A stretch of 64,000 bases of DNA from contig JAQXBF010000011.1 in the NCBI GenBank assembly GCA_029252555.1, positions 108,532-172,531 on the forward strand, in the 5' to 3' direction. The translations under genes and the position numbers were made by a program. The notes below the pieces were generated by a model that saw only the letters and a list, made by a program, of their open reading frames with translations, made no database searches and was not told the origin of the DNA. Positions 37,353 through 45,834 of this stretch are shown piece after piece. Source of the DNA: Porticoccaceae bacterium (lineage in GTDB: Bacteria > Pseudomonadota > Gammaproteobacteria > Pseudomonadales > Porticoccaceae). Each line of letters starts with the position of its first letter. Position 1 is the first letter of the stretch.

Positions 37353-38447
37353 GTGAATTTTGATTTATCAGAAACCCAGCGACTATTTCAGTCAACAACT
37401 GAACGGTTCGCAAGTGCTGTTGATGTTACCAAACGGCACTCTATCAGAAGCCTGAATGGCGGATACGCCAGAGACCGTTGGCAAGAGCTAGCTGAACTTG
37501 GACTTTTAAGTATTGGTGCAAGTTCTGCCCTTGATGGGCTCGATGGTTCGCTTACCGACTTAAGTATCATCGCTGAAACTCTGGGCCTTAATAACGCTTT
37601 GGATCCCTGGCTGGAAAATGGTGCTTTCCCCATCAGGCTCGGCAATGTCGCCGCGGACGAGGCTCTGGTGAGTTCTTTGCTCGATGGCAGTCAGCTAGTC
37701 TCAGTTGCCTTTGCAGAAAAAGCTAGCCGCTATGAGCTGTTTCCAAATAACACCCATGTCACGCCACTCGATGACGGCAGTAGTTATGAGCTAAACGGTG
37801 ACAAACACTTTGTGCAAACCGCAACCTTGGCCGATAGATTTCTCGTTACTGCTCAGCAAGCGGGTCAATTTGGGATCTACTCCGTTGCCTCAGACAGCAA
37901 AGGTATTGAAACTCAGCATTATCGCCTCGCAGATGGTAGTCAGGCCGCAGCGATTACTTTTAACCAAGTAAAAATTTCCTTAGATTCGCGACTAAATATT
38001 ACCTTTGAGCAGTTTCAGGATGTCATTGCAGAGATAAATGTTCTCTGCTGTGCCGAAATGCTTGGTCTGAGCCAACTTTTGCTCAACAGCACCATAAGTT
38101 ATGTCAAAGAGCGAGAACAATTCGGCGTCACTATTGGTTCATTCCAAACTATTCAGCACGGTCTAGTTGACTGCTACAGCGAACTAGAACAAATGCGTTC
38201 ACTGCTATTTCGCACTCTATTGTTAGACACTAAAACCGGCGTGCAATGGCATGCGAATGCCATGGGTGCCAAATCGTTTATCGGTGAGCGCGCCGACCTT
38301 ATTGCTCGCACTGCAGTGCAGTTTCATGGCGCAATGGGAATCACAGATGAAGTTGCTGTGGGCCACGCTATGAAGCGTATTATGCTGCTGTCGCGCCTGT
38401 TCGGCGATACCGCTAACAACCTTAAACAATATGCGAGAAACTCATGA
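37353..38447 (+). CDS. Acyl-CoA dehydrogenase-like subunit (ACAD 2, divergent)
   Basis: 364 residues, GTG start at 37353, the only well-placed one. The fold is recognisable (N-terminal NFDLSETQRLFQSTTERF, YVKEREQFGVTIGSFQTIQH, C-terminal AVQFHGAMGITDEVAVGHAMKR) but the usual flavin loop (TEPxxGSD) and YEGT catalytic segment are missing: the latter reads LSRLFGDTANN. Such a protein resembles the second chain of alpha2beta2 dehydrogenases of steroid side-chain degradation and PimD-type enzymes, with the 402-residue ACAD at 40030 as partner. Overlaps the DUF35 gene by 4 bp. Confidence 0.8.
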   Translation: MNFDLSETQRLFQSTTERFASAVDVTKRHSIRSLNGGYARDRWQELAELGLLSIGASSALDGLDGSLTDLSIIAETLGLNNALDPWLENGAFPIRLGNVAADEALVSSLLDGSQLVSVAFAEKASRYELFPNNTHVTPLDDGSSYELNGDKHFVQTATLADRFLVTAQQAGQFGIYSVASDSKGIETQHYRLADGSQAAAITFNQVKISLDSRLNITFEQFQDVIAEINVLCCAEMLGLSQLLLNSTISYVKEREQFGVTIGSFQTIQHGLVDCYSELEQMRSLLFRTLLLDTKTGVQWHANAMGAKSFIGERADLIARTAVQFHGAMGITDEVAVGHAMKRIMLLSRLFGDTANNLKQYARNS

Positions 38448-38839
38448 CAACAGAATTACACCCCATCGCACCGGGCCTGTGGAGCGATGATGAAAAGCCC
38501 CATCTACTTGGTGGACAGTCAGCAGATGGCAAGATTTTTTTTCCCATTCCAGAGGGTGATTCTGGCAAGAATCTCAGCATAATTAAACTCGCTCGCAAAG
38601 GGATTCTATGGTCATTTACTCGGCAAGATTTTAGACCTAAACCGCCCTATGACGGCCCTGAAGAATTCACGCCGTTTTTACTAGGTTATATCGAACTACC
38701 CGGGCAGATAATCGTTGAGTCTCACATCGTAGAGACCACCTTAGAGGAGCTGAAAATAGGCATGCCAATGGAATTTGTGATAACGCCATTCGACGATTCG
38801 CGCTCGAACTTTGCATTTAGACCGGAGCAAGCATTATGA
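38444..38839 (+). CDS. DUF35 OB-fold protein lacking the zinc-ribbon cysteines
   Basis: 131 residues. The C-terminal OB-fold is recognisable (TPFLLGYIELPGQIIVESHIV, MPMEFVITPF), and LLGGQSADGKIFFP aligns with the rubredoxin-like finger of DUF35 proteins, but all four Cys normally there are absent. DUF35 proteins bind thiolase-fold or hydratase partners (ChsH2-Ltp2 and archaeal thiolase-HMGCS complexes). Start and stop overlap both neighbours by ATGA, so tight coupling with the ACAD and the thiolase is expected. Presumed non-catalytic scaffold. Confidence 0.75.
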   Translation: MTTELHPIAPGLWSDDEKPHLLGGQSADGKIFFPIPEGDSGKNLSIIKLARKGILWSFTRQDFRPKPPYDGPEEFTPFLLGYIELPGQIIVESHIVETTLEELKIGMPMEFVITPFDDSRSNFAFRPEQAL

Positions 38840-39981
38840 GTAAAGTCTACATCATCGGCGCCGGCATCCACCCTTTTGGTCGCACTGAGGAACGTTCGGG
38901 ACGCGACCAGGGCGTGTTTGCCGCACGTCAGGCACTCAAAGACGCCAACCTTGAATGGGATGACATTCAATTTGCTAGCGGCGGCTCAGTAGCAGCGGGC
39001 AATGCCGATGTCATGATTAATGATCTAGGTCTCACTAGCGTGCCTTTTATCAATGTATTTAATGGCTGTGCAACCGGTGGCAGCGCCCTGTCTACAGCGC
39101 AAAATGCAATCGCCTCAGGTCAGTGCGATGTCGCTATGGCCGTGGGGTTCGACAAACACCCAAGGGGGGCATTTAACGCTAATCCAGCAGCCTTTGGCCT
39201 GCCAGACTGGTATGGTCAGACTGGCATGATGTTAACCACTCAGTTTTTTGCTTTGAAACTTCAACGCTATATGCAGCTCCACGGCATTAGCAGAGAAACA
39301 CTGGGTCGTGTCGCTGAAAAATCTTTTCGCAATGGCGAGAAAGCAGATCATGCCTGGCGCAGAACACCCATGGATTTAGATACAATTCTAGATTCACCAA
39401 TGATCAATCACCCCCTGTCTAAATTTATGTTTTGTGCTCCAGGTGAAGGCGGCGTAGCACTTATTTTAGCCAGCGAAACAAAGGTGCGTGAATTAGGCGC
39501 CGATGCCGTAGGCATTGCCAGCGTGGCTATTCGCAGTCGCCCACCTGGATCATTTGAGGTATTTGCGCCTTCAATGGAAGTTATCGATGGCGGCAAACCA
39601 ACTATTTTAGCTTCAAAGGCAGCCTTTGAAATGGCCGGTATTGGCCCAGAGGATATTGATGTAGCCCAGCTTCAGGATACCGAATCTGGTGCTGAGATTA
39701 TGCATATGGCCGAAAATGGCTTCTGTAAAGATGGTGATCAGGAACAGTGGCTGGTCGAAGGGCGCACCGAACTTGACGGTACACTGCCAATCAACACAGA
39801 TGGTGGCTGTATTGCCTGTGGTGAACCTATAGGAGCAACTGGACTGCGGCAGGTCTATGAAAATGTCACCCAGTTAAGAGGCCGCGCAGGATCCAGACAG
39901 GTCAGTGGTAACGTAAAAACAGCATACAGCCATGTTTATGGTGCTCCCGGTCTTTCCGGTGTTGCCATTTTGGAAGTTTAA
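38836..39981 (+). CDS. SCP2-type thiolase/aldolase-like protein
   Basis: 381 residues of thiolase fold. The nucleophile-region Cys is kept (NGCATGGSAL, about residue 76), but the two His-bearing motifs are changed: VHD(C/A)F reads LQDTESG and GHPIGASG reads CGEPIGATG. Canonical thiolysis or Claisen chemistry is therefore doubtful; Ltp2-type retro-aldolases of steroid side-chain degradation are also thiolase-fold enzymes with altered residues and need a DUF35 partner. With DUF35 directly upstream (4-bp overlap) a carbon-carbon cleaving complex is plausible. Exact chemistry unknown. Confidence 0.75.
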   Translation: MSKVYIIGAGIHPFGRTEERSGRDQGVFAARQALKDANLEWDDIQFASGGSVAAGNADVMINDLGLTSVPFINVFNGCATGGSALSTAQNAIASGQCDVAMAVGFDKHPRGAFNANPAAFGLPDWYGQTGMMLTTQFFALKLQRYMQLHGISRETLGRVAEKSFRNGEKADHAWRRTPMDLDTILDSPMINHPLSKFMFCAPGEGGVALILASETKVRELGADAVGIASVAIRSRPPGSFEVFAPSMEVIDGGKPTILASKAAFEMAGIGPEDIDVAQLQDTESGAEIMHMAENGFCKDGDQEQWLVEGRTELDGTLPINTDGGCIACGEPIGATGLRQVYENVTQLRGRAGSRQVSGNVKTAYSHVYGAPGLSGVAILEV

Positions 39982-40029
39982 TCATTGCAAGCCTGATGGA
40001 TAAACATACATCTGGCGGAGAAACATAAT

Positions 40030-41238
40030 ATGGATATGAATTTATCAGCAGAAGATATTGAGTTTAGAGATGAGGTGCGGAAGTTTCTAGACGAGAACCT
40101 AACTGAAACCATGCGTACCGGTCTGGCGCGAACGCCAGGGGTATTTGTCGAGCCCGATATTAGTCTCGCATGGCATAAAGTCCTCTATAAGAAAGGTTGG
40201 ATAACTCACGGCTGGCCAGTTGAAGATGGCGGTATGGGTTGGACGCCAATGCAAACCTATCTCTATGAAAAGGAAGTGGCTCTTGCTGGTGCGCCTAAAC
40301 CAGCGCCAATCAGCTTGCAGCTTATCGGGCCGGTTCTCTGTAAGTATGGCTCTGCCGCACAAAAAGAACGCTTTATACCGCGTATAAGATCCGGTGAAGA
40401 CTTCTGGTGTCAGGGTTATTCAGAACCCGGCAGTGGATCTGATTTAGCCTCACTTTCTATGCGCGCTGTCCAAGACGGAGACAAATATGTGCTCAACGGT
40501 TCTAAAATTTGGACCACCCATGCGCAACATGCCAACTGGATATTTTGTTTAGTTAGAACAGACTCATCAGCCAAAAAACAAGCGGGAATCACCTTTCTTT
40601 TGGTACCACTTGATCAGCCCGGCATTAAAGTGACCCCAATCCTATCTATGTCGGGCGACCATGAAGTCAACCAAGTGTTTTTTGATAATGCCGAAACACT
40701 ATTAGAGAACAGAGTTGGAGAAGAAGGACAGGGCTGGGAGATAGCTAAGTTCTTATTACAGAACGAGCGTGGTGGCAGCTGTTTTGCTCCAAAGCTTCTA
40801 GTCAATATATCCAAGATAGAAAAACATGCCCGCAACTATATGATTGGTGATGGTAACAGCCTCCGGAATGACCCTGACTTTGAAAGCCGCTTAGCCAAAT
40901 TGAAACTGCGTGCCCATGCGCTGGAGTTTACTGAACTCCGTATTCAAGCTGATATCGCGAATGGTCGACCTGCCGGCCCGCAGACCTCCTTAACTAAACT
41001 AATGTCCTCGAATCTGGCGCAGGAAGTACAGACACTACATAACGATCTATTCGCCTATGAGGGCCTGCAGTTACCATCAGAACGGCCCCTCTATCACGAT
41101 AGCGCCCCTACTCCTATTGGTAGTGACGCCGGTCAAACTTCACTGGCAGCCTATCTCAATGGTCGCGCATCGACTATTTATGGCGGCAGCGATCAGGTCC
41201 AAAAAAATATCGTCGCTAAGAGAATTCTGCAGTTATAA
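40030..41238 (+). CDS. Acyl-CoA dehydrogenase (ACAD 3, large subunit type)
   Basis: 402 residues. Flavin motif GYSEPGSGSDLASLSMRA (about residues 134-151), substrate/FAD segment NGSKIWTTHAQHAN, and C-terminal STIYGGSDQVQKNIVAKRIL are all intact. The Glu in QNERGGS (about residue 258) may serve as the base, as in the IVD-like group, because the YGGSD region lacks the YEGT Glu. Matches the larger chain of heteromeric PimC/ChsE-type dehydrogenases; probable partner is the 364-residue subunit at 37353. AGGAG-like site 9 bp before ATG. Confidence 0.85.
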   Translation: MDMNLSAEDIEFRDEVRKFLDENLTETMRTGLARTPGVFVEPDISLAWHKVLYKKGWITHGWPVEDGGMGWTPMQTYLYEKEVALAGAPKPAPISLQLIGPVLCKYGSAAQKERFIPRIRSGEDFWCQGYSEPGSGSDLASLSMRAVQDGDKYVLNGSKIWTTHAQHANWIFCLVRTDSSAKKQAGITFLLVPLDQPGIKVTPILSMSGDHEVNQVFFDNAETLLENRVGEEGQGWEIAKFLLQNERGGSCFAPKLLVNISKIEKHARNYMIGDGNSLRNDPDFESRLAKLKLRAHALEFTELRIQADIANGRPAGPQTSLTKLMSSNLAQEVQTLHNDLFAYEGLQLPSERPLYHDSAPTPIGSDAGQTSLAAYLNGRASTIYGGSDQVQKNIVAKRILQL

Positions 41239-41268
41239 TATTGTCGAAAAGTCCTAAAGGAGATAACT

Positions 41269-41781
41269 ATGCCTCAACAAGCAGTTGCCCAAGCGACTCC
41301 AGCTGTGGCAGTCCCTAACTTCGGTGAAATACTATCGCCTTACATCAGCAAAGTGCCTGAAGCGGCACTGCCAAACTTTCTAGCACTCCTCGAACGAGGC
41401 GCTGCGGAACGCTACCGAAAATGGGCCGATCAATTACCCGCATTTAGCGAAGGTCTTTTAGCCTGCGCTGCCAGTGAAGATAAAATCGCCGATATTATTG
41501 AGTCATTATTTCTGATCGATGACCAGCTAACCGCTGAAATCCAGATCCCTCTTCCCGACGCACGGGACGTTTACTACAACGTTTTTGAAGGGATGCCTCT
41601 GGCCGATCAGTTGGGCATTCAGGCTGATGCTGAACTTCAGGGCTCTGAGGCATGGCGCGTGATGCTGAGCGACGAGAACCCCGACTTGGTTAATCAGGGT
41701 CTACAACAATGCATGGAATTGGAGCAGGCAAGTTCTGCTTATCTCTATAGTATTATCGACAGCGTTCGAGAATCAGGGTAG
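41269..41781 (+). CDS. Unrecognised 170-residue protein ending the ACAD-thiolase cluster
   Basis: No family recognised. It has a very strong ribosome site (AAAGGAGA, 5 bp before ATG) and lies 30 bp after ACAD 3, so it is real and probably cotranscribed. The protein is soluble, acidic and looks mostly alpha-helical (EAALPNFLALLERGAAERYRK, KIADIIESLFLIDDQLTAE, LQQCMELEQASSAYLYSII); no signal peptide, no Cys pair, no obvious catalytic motif. Contains a Pro-rich element ITEIQIPLPDARDVYY-like turn (IPLPDARD). Possible accessory or chaperone for the dehydrogenase complex; this is a guess from position only. Confidence 0.75.
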   Translation: MPQQAVAQATPAVAVPNFGEILSPYISKVPEAALPNFLALLERGAAERYRKWADQLPAFSEGLLACAASEDKIADIIESLFLIDDQLTAEIQIPLPDARDVYYNVFEGMPLADQLGIQADAELQGSEAWRVMLSDENPDLVNQGLQQCMELEQASSAYLYSIIDSVRESG

Positions 41782-41823
41782 AAGTCACCTAACCTTGCTA
41801 TTTTCCAGATTAAGGACCAAGGA

Positions 41824-42744
41824 TTAGACCTTGGTCCAATCCTGTTCAGCCGCCCACTCTTCGTAGCTGGTGAGTTTTACCGGCAGTAGATCGGAAAACC
41901 CTCTTGGGTCTATGTTTAACGGTGATTGAGACTGAGCGTTATACCAACTGTAGAAACTCGCCATACCGTTGTAGATGCTCTGGGGTTCAATATCGCGAGA
42001 CCCGGTCACCAACTCACTCATATTTTGCGCAAAGGTCGTTGGTGCAATGCTGTTGAAATGAACCGTTCGGCCAGTGGCTGCAGTAAGTTTTTCAGCCACT
42101 TCAAAGCCCGTTAAAGGCTCAGGCCCGCCAACGGGAATTGTCTTATTCCTGAGTTCAGGCGTTACCGCTGCATAGGCACTTAATCTGGCGAGGTCATCCA
42201 GGCATATCCAGCTCACCTTGAGGTCTTCTGCCGCCGGATAAACAAAGGCGTCCTTATTCACTATGGTTGGCTTGCACCAGATCCGAATCATGTTATCCAT
42301 AAACACGGCAGGACGCAGAATCACATAGTCGACACCGCATTCTCGAAGAGATGCCTCTATTCTGCGACGGCCATCATGGGCACTGATACCAAGATCCGTA
42401 TCAGCCACATAACAGCTAGTATTAAAAACAATTTTCTTGAGGCCTGTAGCTGACGCAGCGGCAGCAATATTGCGCCCAAATTCAGCGGCGAGCTCGATAT
42501 CGAAGACAAAGGGTAAATGCATGGCAACCGCATCCACCTGTGCAAATGCCGTCTCCAACGAGTCCTGATCCATTATGTCCGCGGTGATCGCCGGCATATC
42601 GGGAAAGGCCGTGTCTTTCATTGCATCTAGGCGTCGCACACCGGCGATAGGTGCAACCCCCAAATCCAGCAGCGCTGCAACTAGGGGTAGCCCCTGATCA
42701 CCAGATGCACCGAGCACCAATATTTTTTCAATAGTGGAGGACAT
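41824..42744 (-). CDS. NmrA-like atypical SDR (copy 2)
   Basis: 306 residues, starting with ATG at 42744 overlapping the stop of the SnoaL-fold gene (TAATG). Rossmann motif LVLGASGDQGLPLVAALL at the N-terminus; KKIVFNTSCYV and YVILRPAVFMDNMI are family-like. Homologous to the protein at 28169-29104. Last gene of the SDR-SnoaL-NmrA minus-strand operon. NAD(P)-dependent reductase or ligand-binding sensor are both possible; no catalytic Tyr-x3-Lys is apparent. Confidence 0.78.
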   Translation of the reverse strand: MSSTIEKILVLGASGDQGLPLVAALLDLGVAPIAGVRRLDAMKDTAFPDMPAITADIMDQDSLETAFAQVDAVAMHLPFVFDIELAAEFGRNIAAAASATGLKKIVFNTSCYVADTDLGISAHDGRRRIEASLRECGVDYVILRPAVFMDNMIRIWCKPTIVNKDAFVYPAAEDLKVSWICLDDLARLSAYAAVTPELRNKTIPVGGPEPLTGFEVAEKLTAATGRTVHFNSIAPTTFAQNMSELVTGSRDIEPQSIYNGMASFYSWYNAQSQSPLNIDPRGFSDLLPVKLTSYEEWAAEQDWTKV

Positions 42745-43142
42745 TAGGCGTTACCTATTTCCCTAGCTATCTCAGCGGTATCAAAATAATGGATTTGTAA
42801 CTCTGCTACTTTGCCGTCTTTAATACGGCCAACTTCGGTGACTGTTTGCACAAATCGCCTGCCGGTTTTTTTCGATATTAATGTGAGCTCGACAATAACG
42901 GCTGCCCACTCAACACCGCCTATAACTTCTTTGATGACCGGGGAAAATTCATCAAAATGTGCGACTACTGCGGGATAAAGACGCTGCATTGCATCTTTGC
43001 CCTCCCAGACACCACCATAAGGTAACGAGTCAGGCTCAATAACCTTAAAGTCATCTGACATCACGGCCATCATGCCTTCCCAGTCCTGTTCGCCCATTCT
43101 CTGGTACATGGTGCCTAGTACTTCTGCTGCTGTCATTGACAT
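42744..43142 (-). CDS. SnoaL/NTF2-fold protein (copy 1)
   Basis: 132 residues with the small cone-shaped NTF2-like fold expected from MSDDFKVIEPDSLPYGGVWEGKDAMQRLY and the strand pattern AAVIVELTLISKKTGRRFVQTVTEVGRIKDGKVAEL. Members include polyketide cyclases, ketosteroid isomerase and epoxide hydrolases. Potential acid/base residues (Asp25-Asp31 region, His127-like in IHYFD) cannot be assigned. GGAG precedes the ATG by 6 bp. Middle gene of a three-gene operon; may isomerise or hydrate a ring or enone intermediate. Confidence 0.75.
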   Translation of the reverse strand: MSMTAAEVLGTMYQRMGEQDWEGMMAVMSDDFKVIEPDSLPYGGVWEGKDAMQRLYPAVVAHFDEFSPVIKEVIGGVEWAAVIVELTLISKKTGRRFVQTVTEVGRIKDGKVAELQIHYFDTAEIAREIGNA

Positions 43143-43176
43143 GCTGAACTCCTTAATTATTCACTCACTGTTTAGA

Positions 43177-43941
43177 TTAAAATTGAACGCGCTTAGTAAA
43201 GCCGCCATCAATTATAAGATTTACACCTGTGGTATATGGACTAGCTGGGCTAGACAGGAATACAACTGAGTTTGCGACTTCCTGGGGCTCTCCAAGACGG
43301 CCCATTGGCATCTGAGCTACTATACCAGCGTAAAAATCTTCCATACTTGCTTTGATTGCCTCCCAGTTGCCCGTCGGATATTCGATTGGACCCGGGGATA
43401 CACAGTTAACGCGAATGCCCTGAGGTGCAAGCGCCTGACTTAGTTGGGAGCCATAGGTGATCATTGCCGCTTTAATCGCGTTAAAGGCCTGTGGTGCAAG
43501 AAAGGTTTCTACGGCTGCCGTAGACGACATAAAGATTACCGAACCGCAGTCAGATTCAGACAGCGCTGGGGTCAGTGCATCAATAGCCATGGTCGCGCCC
43601 TTGATATCAAGATCAAGACAACGGTCCCAGTCTCCAGTGGCACCCTGCCCTGAAGCACTGGCGGTATGAACAAAGATATCACAACCGCCGAGATCCTGAA
43701 CAGCTTTGTCTAACCAGGCTTTGTAACCCTCAGGATTTCCGGTCATATCCAACTCTGTGCCGAATACTTTTCCTGAGCCCGCACCATCAATAGCTTTCTG
43801 CGCTGCGGCGACACGCTCAGCATTACTAGAGAAAAAGGCGATATCACAACCTTCTGACGCATAGGTTTTAAGAGAAGCCAGTCCCAAACCATGTGAGCCA
43901 CCATTCATTATTACTTTTTTGCCTTTTAATCCAAGATCCAT
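43177..43941 (-). CDS. SDR-family protein with catalytic Tyr replaced by Phe
   Basis: 254 residues. NAD(P)-binding motif is altered (MNGGSHGLGLA instead of TGGxxGxG) and the catalytic triad reads Ser (MSSTAAV) with FNAIKAA where YxxxK is expected; the Phe codon is TTT in the DNA (43485-43487 region, minus strand). Lys is retained. Similar to 3-oxoacyl-reductase-like SDRs but probably impaired in hydride transfer from alcohols, or using different chemistry (binding, dehydration). C-terminal VNLIIDGGFTKR is intact. First gene of the operon leading to SnoaL and NmrA copies; a good AGGTGA site precedes it. Confidence 0.78.
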   Translation of the reverse strand: MDLGLKGKKVIMNGGSHGLGLASLKTYASEGCDIAFFSSNAERVAAAQKAIDGAGSGKVFGTELDMTGNPEGYKAWLDKAVQDLGGCDIFVHTASASGQGATGDWDRCLDLDIKGATMAIDALTPALSESDCGSVIFMSSTAAVETFLAPQAFNAIKAAMITYGSQLSQALAPQGIRVNCVSPGPIEYPTGNWEAIKASMEDFYAGIVAQMPMGRLGEPQEVANSVVFLSSPASPYTTGVNLIIDGGFTKRVQF

Positions 43942-44052
43942 ACATCACCTGTTCATATTATTATTGAGTAACGATAACGCTTTCGCACCGCCATGTGAAA
44001 TATCAAAACTGTCAGTCGCAAGAGGGGCCGCTACCTAGACTCAAATTCCAAG

Positions 44053-44079
44053 CTATCTAAGCATACTCTGTTTAGATAG
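44053..44079. repeat. Inverted repeat in divergent region
   Basis: CTATCTAA (44053-44060) and TTAGATAG (44072-44079) are perfect 8-bp arms with an 11-bp spacer, between the divergent SDR genes starting at 43941 and 44167. Candidate operator; the half-site resembles the CTAT.. arms linked to LuxR sites but is not the same. Confidence 0.5.
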
Positions 44080-44166
44080 GGTTATTATGGTCACACAGCT
44101 TTGAATAGTTTCTATAATTGCGAGATATTAAGTTTTCTACAATTAGCAAAAATAACAGGGTTGACC

Positions 44167-44967
44167 ATGAATCGATTAGACGGAAAAATAGCCATTATTA
44201 CTGGGGGCTCTAAAGGACTAGGGGAAGCTGATGCCCGCTTATTTATTGCCGAGGGCGCAACTGTTATTCTCACGGACATTGACGATGCAGCCGGAGAAAA
44301 AATTGCCGCTGAACTGGGTCCGAAAGCCGAGTACCAGCACCATGATGTGAGAAATGAAAAGCGCTGGATAGAATTGATCGACGACGTAGTTAAACGCCAT
44401 GGCGGCCTGCATATTCTTGTCAATAATGCTGGCGTTGTGATCCCTGGCTCCATTGAGGTACAGACTACCGAAGATTATGACTTCATTATGGATGTCAGCG
44501 CTAAGGGCACCTATTTTGGTTGTAAGTACGCTATTCCGGAAATGAAAAAGTCAGGCAGTGGTTCAATTATCAATATGTGCTCAATTGCCTCTGTGCAAGG
44601 GGAAGATGGCATTATTGGCTATGCTGCAGCCAAAGGCGCGGTCCAGGGTATGACCTTATCCATAGCCGCCTACTGCGCCAAAGACCAGACAAATATTCGC
44701 TGCAACAGCCTACATCCATCCAGCATTCTTACGCCCATGGTTGAGAATATCCGGGTACTTGTGGAATCCAATCGAGCAAAGGATACAGAAACAGATTTCA
44801 GCAACAGAAAAATGGTTCCTATGGAAGAACTGGGTGAACCCAATGATGTTGCCCACACCGTGGTGTTTCTCGCATCAGACGAATCAAGATTTATCAATGG
44901 TGCCCAGATTAGAATAGATAACGGCAAATCTATTATTCCCGGCGTCATCATTCCCCACCAGAGCTAG
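44167..44967 (+). CDS. SDR family dehydrogenase (classical)
   Basis: 266 residues from ATG 44167 (CAGGG 8 bp upstream); the frame is open to 44101 but those 22 residues lack family similarity. Gly-rich motif ITGGSKGLGEADAR, Asp after beta-2 (ILTDIDD) suggesting NAD, NNAG motif, and Ser-Tyr-Lys (MCSIASV, GYAAAKGA) are complete. Resembles 3-hydroxysteroid- or cyclopentanol-type dehydrogenases, but such calls are not substrate-specific. The C-terminal tail KSIIPGVIIPHQS is longer than usual. Confidence 0.84.
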   Translation: MNRLDGKIAIITGGSKGLGEADARLFIAEGATVILTDIDDAAGEKIAAELGPKAEYQHHDVRNEKRWIELIDDVVKRHGGLHILVNNAGVVIPGSIEVQTTEDYDFIMDVSAKGTYFGCKYAIPEMKKSGSGSIINMCSIASVQGEDGIIGYAAAKGAVQGMTLSIAAYCAKDQTNIRCNSLHPSSILTPMVENIRVLVESNRAKDTETDFSNRKMVPMEELGEPNDVAHTVVFLASDESRFINGAQIRIDNGKSIIPGVIIPHQS

Positions 44968-45012
44968 CGACAAAAGGTGAACTTTACTCGCTAATCTAAA
45001 ACGCAGATAACA

Positions 45013-45834
45013 TTAACCGTCAAAGATAATTTCTGCTTTCAAACAGGTCCGGCCATCACCACCGATGGTCGTCACCTCTCCCCGCAAACCATCAATATTG
45101 GCGGCAATATATAGAGGTTGGTTACAAAACGCAGGGGCGAGAGCTTTAAAAGAAAAATGCTGCAAACTTCCCCGTTGCGACGCTAACTGTAAGGCTAGCG
45201 TCGCTATCAAAGGCCCCTGCACCACCAGCTCAGGATATAACTCTTCAGACTGCGCATAGGGCAAATCATAGTGAATACGATGGCTATTAAATGTCAGCGA
45301 CGAGTAGCGAAAAAGTAAGCTCGGCTGCGGATTTAGTTGCTCGACAATCTGCCAGCCTGCAGGCTCAGCAGCATCCGCACTGGGCAGTGCCATGGCTAAG
45401 TTAGCCGCTTCTCGATAGACAATCGTCTGCCGTTCTTTGATGGCGACTTCATCATTGACAAAGATTTCATGATCAATCTCAACAAAGGCCAAGGCACCAG
45501 TTTTGCCTGTTTTTTCATTCACAGCAGCAACGGTTGAACGCTTATAAATGGTCGCCCCTAGCGGCAAGGGGCGTAAAAACACAACGCGACTGGCGGCCCA
45601 CATGCGGCGAGGCAAGTCAATTGGTGGCATAAACCCACCCTTTGGTGGATGCCCATCAGGCCCTAATTCCGAGGTGGCCGTATCGGGCAAACACAGACAC
45701 CAGTGGTAGCCATGGGGAGCGAATTCTACCGCCGGTTCGAGCCCAAAAGTCGCACAAAAACGATCGACACCAGCCTGGGAAACGACATCATGCTGCTCGA
45801 GTGTTTTGCCTATCCAAGCTTGATAGTTGCTCAA
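45013..45834 (-). CDS. Mesaconyl-C4-CoA hydratase-like (HTD2/FAS1-like dehydratase domain)
   Basis: 273 residues, TTG start at 45834 overlapping the Mcd stop (TTGA). A hot-dog-fold hydratase: the C-terminal half has RYSSLTFNSHRIHYDLPYA and VVQGPLIATLAL, the hallmark of Chloroflexus Meh and HTD2-type enzymes (catalytic His in HRIHYD). The N-terminal half is degenerate hot-dog. Would hydrate mesaconyl-C4-CoA to citramalyl-CoA. Placed last in the Mct-Mcd operon, which strongly supports this. Some relatives act on other 2-enoyl-CoAs. Confidence 0.82.
   Translation of the reverse strand: MSNYQAWIGKTLEQHDVVSQAGVDRFCATFGLEPAVEFAPHGYHWCLCLPDTATSELGPDGHPPKGGFMPPIDLPRRMWAASRVVFLRPLPLGATIYKRSTVAAVNEKTGKTGALAFVEIDHEIFVNDEVAIKERQTIVYREAANLAMALPSADAAEPAGWQIVEQLNPQPSLLFRYSSLTFNSHRIHYDLPYAQSEELYPELVVQGPLIATLALQLASQRGSLQHFSFKALAPAFCNQPLYIAANIDGLRGEVTTIGGDGRTCLKAEIIFDG

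Noticed and set aside
44101..44166. Longer start for the SDR at 44167
   Set aside because: The extra 22 residues do not resemble SDRs and the ATG at 44167 starts just before the Gly-rich motif.
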